A stretch of DNA of 64,000 bases from Methanobrevibacter_A acididurans (GCF_046197875.1 NZ_CP166991.1:372001-436000), one strand, 5' to 3'. Shown: positions 35,318 through 44,701, counted from the stretch's first letter. Notes: generated by a model from the sequence alone, not told the origin. Made by a program: numbers and translations.

Positions 35318-36250
35318 ATGATACATGATGTATCAGTCACCGAAAAACAAACAAGATGCCCTGAATGTGGATCAGAAGATTTAATTGGTGATTATGAGCG
35401 TGCAGAAGTCGTTTGTGCTAACTGCGGTTTAGTTATTGATGAAAATTTAGTAGATATGGGTCCAGAATGGAGAGCATTCGACCATGAACAAAGAGATAAA
35501 CGTACCCGTGTAGGAGCTCCAATTACTTACACCATTCACGATAAAGGTTTAAGTACAATGATTGATTGGAGAAACAAAGATATTTATGGAAGAGATATCC
35601 CTGCAAGAAATAGAGCTCAATGGTATAGACTCAGAAAATGGCAAAGAAAAATAAGAATATCTGGAGCAACAGAACGTAACTTAGCATTTGCATTAAGTGA
35701 ACTAGACAGAGATTCATCAAGATTAGGACTTCCAAGAAGTGTAAGAGAAGCTGCATCTGTAGTATACAGAAGTGCAGTAGAAAATAAACTCATCAGAGGA
35801 AGAAGTATTGAAGGAGTTGTAGCAGCTTCATTATATGCTGCTTGTAGAAGATGTAAAGTTCCTCGTACTTTAGATGAAATTGCAGAAGTTTCTAGAGTAA
35901 GTAAAAAAGAAGTTGGAAGAACATACAGATTCTTAACAAGAGAATTAAATATTAAATTACCTCCAACATCACCAGTCGATTATGTACCTAGATTTGCAAG
36001 TGAACTCGGATTATCAGGTGAAGTACAATCAAGATCTATTGAAATAATAGAAAAAGCAATGGAAAAAGGATTAACATCAGGTAGAGGTCCAACAGGTGTT
36101 GCAGCAGCAGCTTTATACATAGCTTCTGTACTACTTGGGGAAAGAAAAACACAAAGAGATGTAGCGGACATTGCAGGAGTTACTGAAGTAACAATAAGAA
36201 ATCGTTATAAGGAACTCACAGAACAATTAGACATGGGAGTAACATTATAA
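35318..36250 (+). CDS. tfb: Transcription initiation factor IIB (TFB)
   Basis: 310 residues from the ATG at 35318, the usual TFB length. N-terminal zinc ribbon CPECGSEDLIGDYERAEVVCANCG, B-reader/linker with GPEWRAFDHEQRDKRTRVGAP, then two cyclin repeats ending EVTIRNRYKELTEQL. It recruits RNA polymerase to TBP-TATA complexes. In-frame ATGs at 35249 and 35258 would add 20-23 basic residues and overlap gar1 by about 40-50 nt; neither has a ribosome site, so the start is not certain. No intein is present. Confidence 0.95.
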   Translation: MIHDVSVTEKQTRCPECGSEDLIGDYERAEVVCANCGLVIDENLVDMGPEWRAFDHEQRDKRTRVGAPITYTIHDKGLSTMIDWRNKDIYGRDIPARNRAQWYRLRKWQRKIRISGATERNLAFALSELDRDSSRLGLPRSVREAASVVYRSAVENKLIRGRSIEGVVAASLYAACRRCKVPRTLDEIAEVSRVSKKEVGRTYRFLTRELNIKLPPTSPVDYVPRFASELGLSGEVQSRSIEIIEKAMEKGLTSGRGPTGVAAAALYIASVLLGERKTQRDVADIAGVTEVTIRNRYKELTEQLDMGVTL

Positions 36251-36303
36251 ACATTTAAAAATTTTACTTCCCATAAACTTTTTTTTTAAATTACTAATAT
36301 ACA

Positions 36304-38301
36304 TTAATAATCTTTACTAAATTTTTGAATATCACGTTCTACTTCATTTAAGATAGCAGAATTATCTGTATTTTTGACTTTATCTAAATTTTCACGATAT
36401 TTGGGAATATTTTTTATAAACTTACGAATTAACTTATTGTTAAAATTATTATGGAATTCTCCATAACCTAATTTTTTAACATAATAACCATTAAGGATTT
36501 GTTCAAAGTTACCATTAGCAGGAATACTATAAACAGGTTTTTTAAGATAAATAGCTTCTGAAATCATTGTGAAACCACCATTAGTTAAAATAGCTTTAGC
36601 AGTACGCATATCTTCATAAATGGCATCTTCATTAAATGAACGATAAGTTAAATTCCCATCAACCAGATCTTTATTAAAACCATAAACAATAAAATTCTCT
36701 TTAACCTTCTTCAAATTTTTCATTAATTCAATATTAGAATCACTAGTTTGATAAACAACAATATGATCTTTATTTTCAGGTTTTAATTTCATAATATCCT
36801 CACGAATAACTGGAGGGTAAATTGCAGTAATTTCAGGGTGTCTAAGTGGAGGGAAAAAGAAACTAGTTAAAATATGTTTTTCAGGACGTATTATGTAAGC
36901 TTTAACTACAGCTTTAGCAACTAACATATCCATTTCATGATTTTTAGGGTAATCATAATCAGTTTGGGTAATCATATGAATATTATCTAAACTAATCATA
37001 GGAACATTAATTAATTTACTTAACATACTAGCATAATTCTCAAAATCTGAAATAATCAAATTAGGTTTAACAATTTGAGATTCTTTATATAAAACATCAT
37101 AACCCTCTTTTAAATTAGTTGGATTAGCTTTAATAGCTTTTAAAAAAGTAGCCTTATTTTTAACAGTATTATTCTCATAAACAGTGTTAAATCCACCAAT
37201 TTCAAAAACATTATCAAATTTATTGTTTAAATATTTGTAAGCTCTATCACTTGAAAAAATATATACATCATGATGTTTTATTAATTCCTCAATAATAACA
37301 CTACTTCTAATTGCATGACCCATACCTTCTCCACAAATTGAGTAAAAAATTCTTTTTCTTTTATTATTTTTTAAATTTTTACTCTCTTTTTTAATTGGTT
37401 TAGCTGAATAATCATGTTTAGGAGTATTATGTTTAAGTTTAGAAATACTTCTAAATTTCTTATCATCACTTAAATTAGTCGGAAGATGTTTTTGTTTAAG
37501 ATTATGTTTTTGATGAAAAGTACCTTTACCAATATTCATTTTTGATTTTTCAGCAATTTGATCTAAATCATTTTTTTCTAATGCTGTTATAGGTTCATGT
37601 CCAAATTTATAATTTAGTTCTTCAGCACTAGTACGTTTTCCTCTAAAATCATTAATAGTACTTTTACCATAAGTCTTCAATAAACTATATAATCCTTCTT
37701 CTTCTAATCTTCGGGTGGATACACAAATCTTAGGTTTTCTTAAAACTTTAAACTCTTCTAATTTAGATAATCTTTCAATATAATCAGTATCTTCACCAAA
37801 TGTTAATCTTTCATCAAAACCTCCAGCAATTTCATGTAAATATCTTTTAGATACTATTCCATAACAGCCTGCACCATGAGGTTTAATATTTTCTGCAGCT
37901 ATCATGAACCAGTTAGCCAAATCATGTAAAAATTTATCTTTATGTTTTTCAGACATTGGAGTCATTTGTGTAATACCAATACCTAACAATTCTCCTTCAA
38001 ATTCAGCTACTAAATCTTCTAAATAATTAGGAGTTAATCTTAAATCAGAATCTAAAAATAATAATATTTCACCTTTAGCAATTTTAGCACCATTATTACG
38101 ACCAACTGCAGGTAATCCTCCTTGAACAATTTTACAATTATAATCTTCAGCAATTTTCACTGTATTATCATTAGAATCATTGTCTGCAACAATGATTTCA
38201 TAACTTTCAAAATTTTGAGATTTAATACTTTTTAATAAGCTTGGAAGATATTTTTCCTCGTTATATGTAGGTATAATAATACTTAACTTCATTTTCATCA
38301 T
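36304..38301 (-). CDS. Two-domain glycosyltransferase (GT2 fused to an MJ1255-like GT-B)
   Basis: 665 residues. Residues 1-235 are a GT-A family 2 transferase (IIIPTYNEEKYLPSLLKSI, DNDSNDNT, LLFLDSDLRL carrying the DxD motif). After a basic linker of about 80 residues comes a second enzyme from about 315: KRIFYSICGEGMGHAIRSSVIIEEL, LIISDFENYASML and TNGGFTMISEAIYLKKPVYSIP, the layout of MJ1255/MurG-like GT-B transferases. Probably builds a surface glycan or glycolipid in two consecutive steps. Starts at clustered ATGs (38301, 38298, 38292) with no clear ribosome site. Confidence 0.88.
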   Translation of the reverse strand: MMKMKLSIIIPTYNEEKYLPSLLKSIKSQNFESYEIIVADNDSNDNTVKIAEDYNCKIVQGGLPAVGRNNGAKIAKGEILLFLDSDLRLTPNYLEDLVAEFEGELLGIGITQMTPMSEKHKDKFLHDLANWFMIAAENIKPHGAGCYGIVSKRYLHEIAGGFDERLTFGEDTDYIERLSKLEEFKVLRKPKICVSTRRLEEEGLYSLLKTYGKSTINDFRGKRTSAEELNYKFGHEPITALEKNDLDQIAEKSKMNIGKGTFHQKHNLKQKHLPTNLSDDKKFRSISKLKHNTPKHDYSAKPIKKESKNLKNNKRKRIFYSICGEGMGHAIRSSVIIEELIKHHDVYIFSSDRAYKYLNNKFDNVFEIGGFNTVYENNTVKNKATFLKAIKANPTNLKEGYDVLYKESQIVKPNLIISDFENYASMLSKLINVPMISLDNIHMITQTDYDYPKNHEMDMLVAKAVVKAYIIRPEKHILTSFFFPPLRHPEITAIYPPVIREDIMKLKPENKDHIVVYQTSDSNIELMKNLKKVKENFIVYGFNKDLVDGNLTYRSFNEDAIYEDMRTAKAILTNGGFTMISEAIYLKKPVYSIPANGNFEQILNGYYVKKLGYGEFHNNFNNKLIRKFIKNIPKYRENLDKVKNTDNSAILNEVERDIQKFSKDY

Positions 38302-38344
38302 CTAAAAAATAAATTTATAAAATACAAATTTTCCTATAATCTTA

Positions 38345-39445
38345 TTATAAATAAGAATAAATATTCCAACTTTCACTAAACCAATCACATTTACCTTGCA
38401 GTGATCTAGCTAGGCTATTTTCTAATTCCATTTCATTATAATTTGAATTAAACTGTGCATGTATACTATTATCTGTTTCTGTTATATTTAATGTATTATA
38501 TTGGCTTAAATCACAATTATCTGATGGGTTCATAATTGTAACATCATAATATTCTGGATTTGAACCTATAAATGCTACTGAGAACCTTAATAATATGATA
38601 AATATTAAAATTAAATGAGGAAGAAGAACCTTAAATATCTTTTTATAATCATTCCATTTTTTCGGAATATTAATATTATCTTTTTCATTTTCTACCCATT
38701 TTTTAATTCCAAATATTCTCCCAATCCAATAAGTAAAGCTTGAATAATCATAATAAACTACTAAAAATCCATATAGTCCTCCAACACAGGGGGTTGAAAA
38801 AAAACCTCCATCCATAACTCCAATCAATCCAAGTGTCATAGTCATTGATAAGAATAATCTAGTGAACTTAGTTTTATTTTGAAGGCTTTTTAACATTATT
38901 AAGAAAAGTACTGGTATTAAAACAAATAAATACTTAGTATACCACGGTACATACTGAGATAATGAATTTCCAATATGTATTCCCTGAGGAATACTAACTA
39001 ATACTGCATTAATCAAAGTTCCTAGCACTGATTTATAAACATGGGAATGAAGTAAGCTAGTACTAGTCATACTTGGATCCATTGAAGTGAATATAGTGAA
39101 AACTCCAATACCAAAATTATATCTTATTATTACTTCAGTAATTAATCCCCATAAAGCTAAACTTAATAATAATAAAAAACCTAATTTTAAATAAAAATCA
39201 TGATCTTTTTTTAAAAAATTTGGCCAAGGTATTTTTTTAATAATATTCCAATTTTCCATTTCACTAAAAATTAAGAATATTCCAAAAATAGCAAAAAATA
39301 AAATATCTTTACCTTTAGAAGAACCCATTAATATTAAATGTAAAAATGGACGTATAACTAAATCCACACTATTTGAAAAAAATAGGATTATAGATAATAT
39401 GATGCAAACAAAACCCAATTTTTGATATTTATTCAATTTAAACAT
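38345..39445 (-). CDS. Polytopic membrane protein, unknown
   Basis: 366 residues with about eight hydrophobic segments (11-40, 45-60, 85-105, 110-125, 170-190, 196-215, 220-240 and 270-290) and a hydrophilic C-terminal 75 residues rich in Asn, Asp and Ser, containing DNCDLSQYN and GKCDWFSESW, probably outside the cell. Two Cys in this tail could form a disulfide. No family recognised. It is 43 nt upstream of the double glycosyltransferase on the same strand and may take part in the same surface-glycan process. Confidence 0.6.
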   Translation of the reverse strand: MFKLNKYQKLGFVCIILSIILFFSNSVDLVIRPFLHLILMGSSKGKDILFFAIFGIFLIFSEMENWNIIKKIPWPNFLKKDHDFYLKLGFLLLLSLALWGLITEVIIRYNFGIGVFTIFTSMDPSMTSTSLLHSHVYKSVLGTLINAVLVSIPQGIHIGNSLSQYVPWYTKYLFVLIPVLFLIMLKSLQNKTKFTRLFLSMTMTLGLIGVMDGGFFSTPCVGGLYGFLVVYYDYSSFTYWIGRIFGIKKWVENEKDNINIPKKWNDYKKIFKVLLPHLILIFIILLRFSVAFIGSNPEYYDVTIMNPSDNCDLSQYNTLNITETDNSIHAQFNSNYNEMELENSLARSLQGKCDWFSESWNIYSYL

Positions 39446-39610
39446 TTTTTACCAGAATCCTTAAAAAAGGTATTTATTTTTGAAATTTAATTCTTATAAT
39501 TTTTTTAAAGAATAAAATTTAAGTTATTTAAAATATTAACTTTAAGTAATATAATCATTTTTATTTTATTTAAAAAATAATTTAAAAAATTAATATGGAG
39601 GAGAATAAAT

Positions 39611-40411
39611 ATTTTCACATTATTTTATTTTATTGGTTTAATTTTCATTGGGATTATAGCAGGTATAGCATCAGGTTTATTAGGTGTAGGAGGAGGATTT
39701 ATAATGGTTCCTCTACAATTTTTCCTTTTAACATCTTTAGGTGTAGATTCAAGTCTGGCTTTAATGGTATCTTTTGGTACAAGTTTAGCAATAATTATAC
39801 CCACTTCTATTAGTGGAGCATATAAACATAATAAAGAATTAAAAAATATTTTAAAGCCTGGAATTATTTTAGGTATATTCGGCATATTTGGAGGATTCTT
39901 AGGAGGTTTTCTAGCATCCTATGCTCCTACAAGAATATTACAAATATTTTTTGGAATAGTTTTAATAATTATTGCAATTAACATGTTTTTAAACAAAAAA
40001 ACAGGAAAAACTAAACCTAAAATTAAATTCAATATATTATCTGCAGCACTAATTGGTGTAAGTGTGGGATTGCTTTCTGGTTTACTTGGAATTGGTGGAG
40101 GGGTATTTATTGTAACAATTCTATCTGTAATTTTAGGATTTTCCATGATAGAATCAATAGGTATTTCTAGTGTATTTATTTCATTAGCTGCTGTTGGTGG
40201 GGTAAGTTCATATATAATTACAGGATTAGGGGTAAATACTTTACCATATTCATTAGGTTATGTTAGTTTAGTAAACTTTTTTGTAATAATTTTGTTTTCA
40301 ATTCCATGCGCGTATCTTGGTGCAAACTTGTCCCATAAATTACCTGAAAGAAGATTACAAGAAATATTTGCAATATTATTAGTTATTCTTGCAATTAAAA
40401 TGATAATTTAA
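39611..40411 (+). CDS. TauE/SafE-type sulfite/anion permease, non-AUG start
   Basis: 267 residues if read from the ATT at 39611. Seven or eight membrane helices; two copies of the family motif, GIASGLLGVGGGFIMVPL near residues 18-35 and GVSVGLLSGLLGIGGGVFIV in the second half, show the usual internal duplication. The frame is open back to a TAA at 39578 but has no ATG, GTG or TTG before 39704, which would delete the first motif. GGAGGAG at 39597-39603 is 7 nt before the ATT, ideal spacing. Exports or imports sulfite, sulfoacetate or similar anions; substrate unknown. Confidence 0.82.
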   Translation: MFTLFYFIGLIFIGIIAGIASGLLGVGGGFIMVPLQFFLLTSLGVDSSLALMVSFGTSLAIIIPTSISGAYKHNKELKNILKPGIILGIFGIFGGFLGGFLASYAPTRILQIFFGIVLIIIAINMFLNKKTGKTKPKIKFNILSAALIGVSVGLLSGLLGIGGGVFIVTILSVILGFSMIESIGISSVFISLAAVGGVSSYIITGLGVNTLPYSLGYVSLVNFFVIILFSIPCAYLGANLSHKLPERRLQEIFAILLVILAIKMII

Positions 40412-41274
40412 GACCAAGTCTTACTTTTTTCAATAACTACTCCAGTACCATGAGCAGTAACATTACAAATGGTTCCATTACCATCTAATATATCATACTC
40501 TAATGTTAAATCTAAAATCCCATTACATCCATCATTTTTTGCTTCTTTGCATAAATTTGCTATGGCTTGATCTTTAATTTTTCGTAAATCTTTCAATAAT
40601 AACTCTTCGTCTTTGTCAAAACCCATAGGATGTTTAGCTTTATAAATAATTTTGCCTTCATAAATTCCATTATATTTTATTACTTCCTGATTCCATAAAT
40701 GGGTAGTACTTAAAAGTAATATTCCTAAATCGTTAATATCAATTTGTAAATTTTCATCAAAATTGTTTATATTTTTATCAGGTTTTATAAGTGGAAGTTC
40801 TTCTCCAGTTATTTTTGATTTGATTTTTATATAAATTTTATATAAAAAACCTGTTATTTTTTTAAATATTCCTGAAATATAAGATATCATAGCTAAAATT
40901 ATAATTATTATGAAATAATTAATTAAAGTAGGAATTGCAGCTTGTAATATTACAATTACGCTTCCAATTGTTATAAAATTAAATCCTAAAGTTGGATTAG
41001 CGATTATGAATCCATAAACTACTGTTACAGCAAACAATATAAATGCACTAACAGCTCCAGTGGTTTCTTTCATATATTTTTGTGCAAAATAAGTTTCTAC
41101 ATAACCTGCTACTAATGGTGAGAAAACTAATCCTAAATTCCAACCAAAAATATCTAAATGGATCATTAAACAGAATTCATATGTTAATAATCCAGCGATA
41201 GTTCCAAGTGTTATACAGAATGTTGCCTCTCCAAAATCATCCAATCTTTTTTGCAAATCTGTATTTAATTTCAT
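40408..41274 (-). CDS. Membrane-anchored YbjQ-like protein
   Basis: 288 residues. Four hydrophobic segments (about 18-38, 44-62, 75-95 and 105-140) are followed by a soluble C-terminal domain from about 170 with YbjQ-like features: GILLLSTTHLW near its start, AIANLCKEAKNDGCNGILDLTLEYD and ending VTAHGTGVVIEKS. It is 24 nt from the free-standing YbjQ gene upstream and shares its transcript. It overlaps the TauE/SafE stop by 4 nt on the opposite strand. A membrane-fused YbjQ suggests that the family acts at the membrane here. Confidence 0.7.
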   Translation of the reverse strand: MKLNTDLQKRLDDFGEATFCITLGTIAGLLTYEFCLMIHLDIFGWNLGLVFSPLVAGYVETYFAQKYMKETTGAVSAFILFAVTVVYGFIIANPTLGFNFITIGSVIVILQAAIPTLINYFIIIIILAMISYISGIFKKITGFLYKIYIKIKSKITGEELPLIKPDKNINNFDENLQIDINDLGILLLSTTHLWNQEVIKYNGIYEGKIIYKAKHPMGFDKDEELLLKDLRKIKDQAIANLCKEAKNDGCNGILDLTLEYDILDGNGTICNVTAHGTGVVIEKSKTWS

Positions 41275-41298
41275 TTTATTATCTCAATTTAAAAAAAG

Positions 41299-41622
41299 TT
41301 ATTCATAAGATATTGCTGTACCGTAAGCTGTGACTAATATTGTATTTCCCATAGTTCCTCCAAGATTATTATAAGATATTTTAAGCCCGATTATAGCATT
41401 AGCTCCTTTTTCAGCAGCTTTTTCTTTCATACTGCTTAGGGCTATTTCTCTAGCTTTTTGAATTTCTTCTTCATATTTGGAGGTTCTTCCACCTACTACA
41501 TCACGAACTCCGGAAAATAAGTCTTTATATACATTAGATCCTATTAAAGATTCACCAGTAACTAAACCATGATATCTTAAAATGTTTTTATTTTCTAATG
41601 TGTTTGTTGATGATAAAATCAT
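41299..41622 (-). CDS. YbjQ/UPF0145 family protein
   Basis: 107 residues with the family landmarks HGLVTGESLIGSNVYKDLFSGVRDVVGGRTSKYEEEIQKAREIAL and KGANAIIGLKISYNNLG, closing TAYGTAISYE. It is a more typical bacterial-like YbjQ than the tandem pair at 1.8-2.6 kb. GGAG-type bases (GTGGAGAATAAAA) precede the ATG. Likely operon with the membrane YbjQ. Confidence 0.88.
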   Translation of the reverse strand: MILSSTNTLENKNILRYHGLVTGESLIGSNVYKDLFSGVRDVVGGRTSKYEEEIQKAREIALSSMKEKAAEKGANAIIGLKISYNNLGGTMGNTILVTAYGTAISYE

Positions 41623-41713
41623 TTTTTATTCTCCACTGAATAATGAATTATTTTTAGTTTTTAAATAAAAAAAAGTTTAATATTAAACCATTTTAAAACA
41701 AAAAAGATTTTTT

Positions 41714-41905
41714 TTATCTTAAAAAGGTCATGTATGCCCATATTCCAACAAAGACAAGTATTAATACAAAAATTAAAACTCTAGATTTTCTTCCTTGTTC
41801 TTGTCTCATTTTAATAACTTTATCACAATCTGGGGAGCATGTTTTTTCATTCATTGGTATTGGGGTTCCGCATACTGGACAATGTTTATGTGGTTCTACT
41901 GCCAT
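41714..41905 (-). CDS. Zinc-ribbon single-span membrane protein (DUF2116 type)
   Basis: 63 residues. CPVCGTPIPMNEKTCSPDC gives four Cys for zinc, followed by a basic stretch and a single C-terminal membrane helix (about 44-61). This is the archaeal DUF2116 layout. It lies 29 nt after pyrH on the same strand, with GGAGAAAAG as ribosome site. Role unknown. Confidence 0.85.
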   Translation of the reverse strand: MAVEPHKHCPVCGTPIPMNEKTCSPDCDKVIKMRQEQGRKSRVLIFVLILVFVGIWAYMTFLR

Positions 41906-41934
41906 TTTATCTTTTCTCCTTTTTTTTAATATAT

Positions 41935-42612
41935 TTATTCTGAAATTACTTTGGTCCCGATTTTTTCACCATTAATGGCTTTTATCAAGTTTTTAGGATT
42001 ATCACCATTACAGATTACAGTTTCTAGTGAGGAACGTTTAATCATTTGTATTGCTGTCATGTCAAAAAATTCATAAGTTCCAGCTTTCACATCTTTTCCT
42101 TTAATAAATTCCATCATATCACTTGCAGTAATTTCATTAATTAATTCTGCATCACTAAATTTGTTAGGATCTTTATTATACATTCCATCTACAGAAGTTA
42201 AGTTTACTAAAAGGTCTGCTTTAACATATTCTGCTAAAATAGCTGCAACTGCATCAGTACTATGAGCAGGTTCTGTTCCACCCATAACTACTATTTTTCC
42301 ACTTGAGGAATATTCTAAAGCTTCTTGGAAGTTGTGTGGGACTTTTTGATATGCTTTATTTTCTAGTGCAGAAAGTAAAAGTTTTGCATTGATTCTTGTT
42401 ACTTCTATACCTATATCATCACATTTAGCTTCTCCACACTCTAAATCTCTAACAACTTTTATATATTCTCTTGCAGGTTTACCTCCACCTACAACAATAA
42501 ATAATTCATGTTCTTCACTTAGTGGTTTTAATATTTCAGCATATTCTTTAAATTTTTTTGAATCAAATTCTTGTATTAAAATTGATCCTCCAATTGCCGC
42601 TACTATTCTCAT
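41935..42612 (-). CDS. pyrH: Uridylate kinase (UMP kinase)
   Basis: 225 residues, the archaeal length. Amino-acid kinase fold: MRIVAAIGGSIL with the Gly loop, FIVVGGGKPAREYI, MGGTEPAHSTDAVAAILAEYVKADLLVNLTSVDGMY and DPNKF near the nucleotide site. Phosphorylates UMP to UDP. GTGACT precedes the ATG. Confidence 0.95.
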   Translation of the reverse strand: MRIVAAIGGSILIQEFDSKKFKEYAEILKPLSEEHELFIVVGGGKPAREYIKVVRDLECGEAKCDDIGIEVTRINAKLLLSALENKAYQKVPHNFQEALEYSSSGKIVVMGGTEPAHSTDAVAAILAEYVKADLLVNLTSVDGMYNKDPNKFSDAELINEITASDMMEFIKGKDVKAGTYEFFDMTAIQMIKRSSLETVICNGDNPKNLIKAINGEKIGTKVISE

Positions 42613-42883
42613 TTAAATCAAGTCACCCGTAATTTTTTAATAAATTATATTTAAATATAAAATTTTTTTTATCTAAATAATTTAATAATCTATTATATTT
42701 ATTTAAATCATGATATTTAAATATTAAAATAAAGTATTGAAATTTTTATTAAATTATATATCTAAGTAAGTACAAATAGTATTAATATTATATGATTTTA
42801 AATAATATATTCAAAAAAATATTTTTTTAACATTTTAATTAAAAATTAATCATTTTAATCATTTTAAATATGGAGTGAAATAA

Positions 42884-44113
42884 TTGTCAGACGTATCTTC
42901 AAAAGAATTATATGAATTTAAAAGAACTTTACGAGAGTTAGGTGAAAAAAAAGGAAGAGGTACTGAATTAGTATCTGTTTATATCCCTCGTGATAAACAA
43001 TTAAGTGATGTAGGAAAACAAATGAGAGATGAACTTGGACAAAGTTCTAATATTAAAAGTAAAACTACTAGAAAAAATGTTCAATCTGCGATTGAAGTAA
43101 TAATGCAAAGAATAAGATTATTTAAACATCCTCCTGAAAAAGGTTTAGTACTATTTACTGGAATGATTCCAAAAGGTGGACCTGGTACAGAAAAAATGGA
43201 AACCTTTGTTTTTGAACCACCTGAACCGATACAAACATATTGGTACATTTGTGATAATGTTTTCTATTTAGAACCTTTAGAAGAAATGATTGAAACAAAA
43301 GAGGTTTATGGTATCGTAGTTTTAGATAGAAAAGAATCTACTATTGCTACTTTAAAAGGTAAAAAAATTGAAATTTTAAAACATTTAACTAGTGGTGTTC
43401 CAGGTAAACATAAAGCAGGAGGTCAATCACAAAGAAGATTTGATCGTGTAATTGATTTAGCTGCACATGAATTTAAAAAAAGAATTGGGGATCATGTAAA
43501 TCAAGCTTTTTTAGATATTGAAGATTTAAAGGGTGTTATTTTAGGTGGACCAGGTAATACTAAGGAAGAATTTTTAAAAGGTGAATATCTTCATTATGAA
43601 ATTAAACAAAAAGTAATAGCAACTATTGATACTTCTTATACTGGAGAATTTGGAATTCGTGAAATCATTGATAAATCCATGGGAATTTTAGATGAAATGG
43701 ATGTAATGAAGGAAAAACACATTGTTCAAGGATTCTTAAAAGAATTAATTAATGAAAAAGGTTTAGCTTCTTATGGGGAAGATGAAGTTAGAAGAAATTT
43801 ACGAATTGGAGCGGTAGATACTCTTTTATTATCTGAAGATTTACGTTCTGAAAGAAAAACTTACCAATGTCCTGTTTGTGAATTTCAAATAAGTAAAACC
43901 ATAAAAAATGGTGAAGCTGATGAAGAATTAGTTTGTAAAGAATGTAATGAGAAAATGAAAATCATTAAATCTGAAGATATTATAGATGAACTAGTTTTAC
44001 TTGCAGATGAAACAGCCTCAAATGTAGAAATAATATCTACTGAAACTGAAGAAGGAATGCAATTATTTAGAGCTTTTGGTGGTATAGCCGCTATTTTAAG
44101 ATATCATATATAA
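42884..44113 (+). CDS. prf1: Peptide chain release factor aRF1
   Basis: 409 residues. Stop-codon recognition motif NIKS at 56-59, peptidyl-hydrolysis motif GGQ at 179-181 and a C-terminal zinc-binding mini-domain (CPVCEFQ...CKECNEK) in domain 3. Starts with TTG at 42884 (MSDVSSKELY) at good distance from GGAGTGA; no ATG is in place nearby. TATA-like TTATATATC lies at about 42755-42763. Confidence 0.96.
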   Translation: MSDVSSKELYEFKRTLRELGEKKGRGTELVSVYIPRDKQLSDVGKQMRDELGQSSNIKSKTTRKNVQSAIEVIMQRIRLFKHPPEKGLVLFTGMIPKGGPGTEKMETFVFEPPEPIQTYWYICDNVFYLEPLEEMIETKEVYGIVVLDRKESTIATLKGKKIEILKHLTSGVPGKHKAGGQSQRRFDRVIDLAAHEFKKRIGDHVNQAFLDIEDLKGVILGGPGNTKEEFLKGEYLHYEIKQKVIATIDTSYTGEFGIREIIDKSMGILDEMDVMKEKHIVQGFLKELINEKGLASYGEDEVRRNLRIGAVDTLLLSEDLRSERKTYQCPVCEFQISKTIKNGEADEELVCKECNEKMKIIKSEDIIDELVLLADETASNVEIISTETEEGMQLFRAFGGIAAILRYHI

Positions 44114-44169
44114 AATTGAAAATATTTTTATAGTTTGAAATTAAATTAATAAACAGTGGAGCAACAAAT

Positions 44170-44391
44170 ATGAAATTGGTTGAAGAGGAAATTATTAAAG
44201 GAAGATTTTCAGTTCTTGTGAATAATAAAGTTATTGATGTGGATAGTACAAAATTAGGATCAACTCGTAAAGAAATATTAAGTTCTATGAAAGAAATTGT
44301 TGATGAATATGATGAATTTTTCATTCCTGGAACTATAATGTTAAGTGATAAAGCTACTTTTCATTTAAGAATGCAAGAATCTTGTGAATAA
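44170..44391 (+). CDS. Small conserved-looking hypothetical protein
   Basis: 73 residues: MKLVEEEIIKGRFSVLVNNKVID, then a probable helix (TRKEILSSMKEIVDEYDEFFI) and a strand ending FHLRMQESCE. No family recognised. GTGGAGCAACAA before the ATG is a fair ribosome site and the gene lies 56 nt after prf1 on the same strand, so a shared transcript is likely. Composition is balanced, supporting a real gene. Confidence 0.6.
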   Translation: MKLVEEEIIKGRFSVLVNNKVIDVDSTKLGSTRKEILSSMKEIVDEYDEFFIPGTIMLSDKATFHLRMQESCE

Positions 44392-44690
44392 TTTTTTATT
44401 ATAAAATTTAATATTCCACTTTCAATATTTTTTTAATTTTTATTTTTTTATCATATTTTACTATTTTTTGAAAATGAGTTTTTTCCAATATTTTTTTTAT
44501 TTTTCTAAGAATTTTTTTATTTTTTTATTTTTTAATGAGTATTTTATCCATTGATTTTTTTATTTTTCTAAAAATTTGTCAATTTGTATAAAATAGAATA
44601 GTATAAAAGTTATGAAACTATACATAATATTAAATAATTAAATTATACTGAATATTTTTTAATTATTAATTTTAATAACATAAATTCAAA
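44392..44690. other. T-rich spacer upstream of gdhA
   Basis: About 300 nt, very T-rich on the + strand. Apart from an imperfect direct repeat (44473-44514 and 44534-44577), it holds only TATA-like motifs near 44585-44635 that could serve gdhA. No ORF or RNA-like island. Confidence 0.4.
44473..44577 (+). repeat. Imperfect tandem direct repeat upstream of gdhA
   Basis: Two copies of about 42-44 nt, at 44473-44514 and 44534-44577, offset 61 nt. Both begin AATGAGT, contain a CCA core and end TTTATTTTTCTAA followed by A and T. Shared non-A/T letters at matching places make chance less likely than for plain AT tracts. May be a regulatory duplication or slippage product. Confidence 0.45.
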
Positions 44691-44701
44691 TGGAGGATAT
44701 T

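Noticed and set aside
39595..39813. An ORF beginning ATG GAG GAG with Tyr/Phe/Arg-rich translation.
   Set aside because: It is out of frame with the TauE/SafE permease, its ATG lies in the ribosome site, and its composition is that of a shadow frame.
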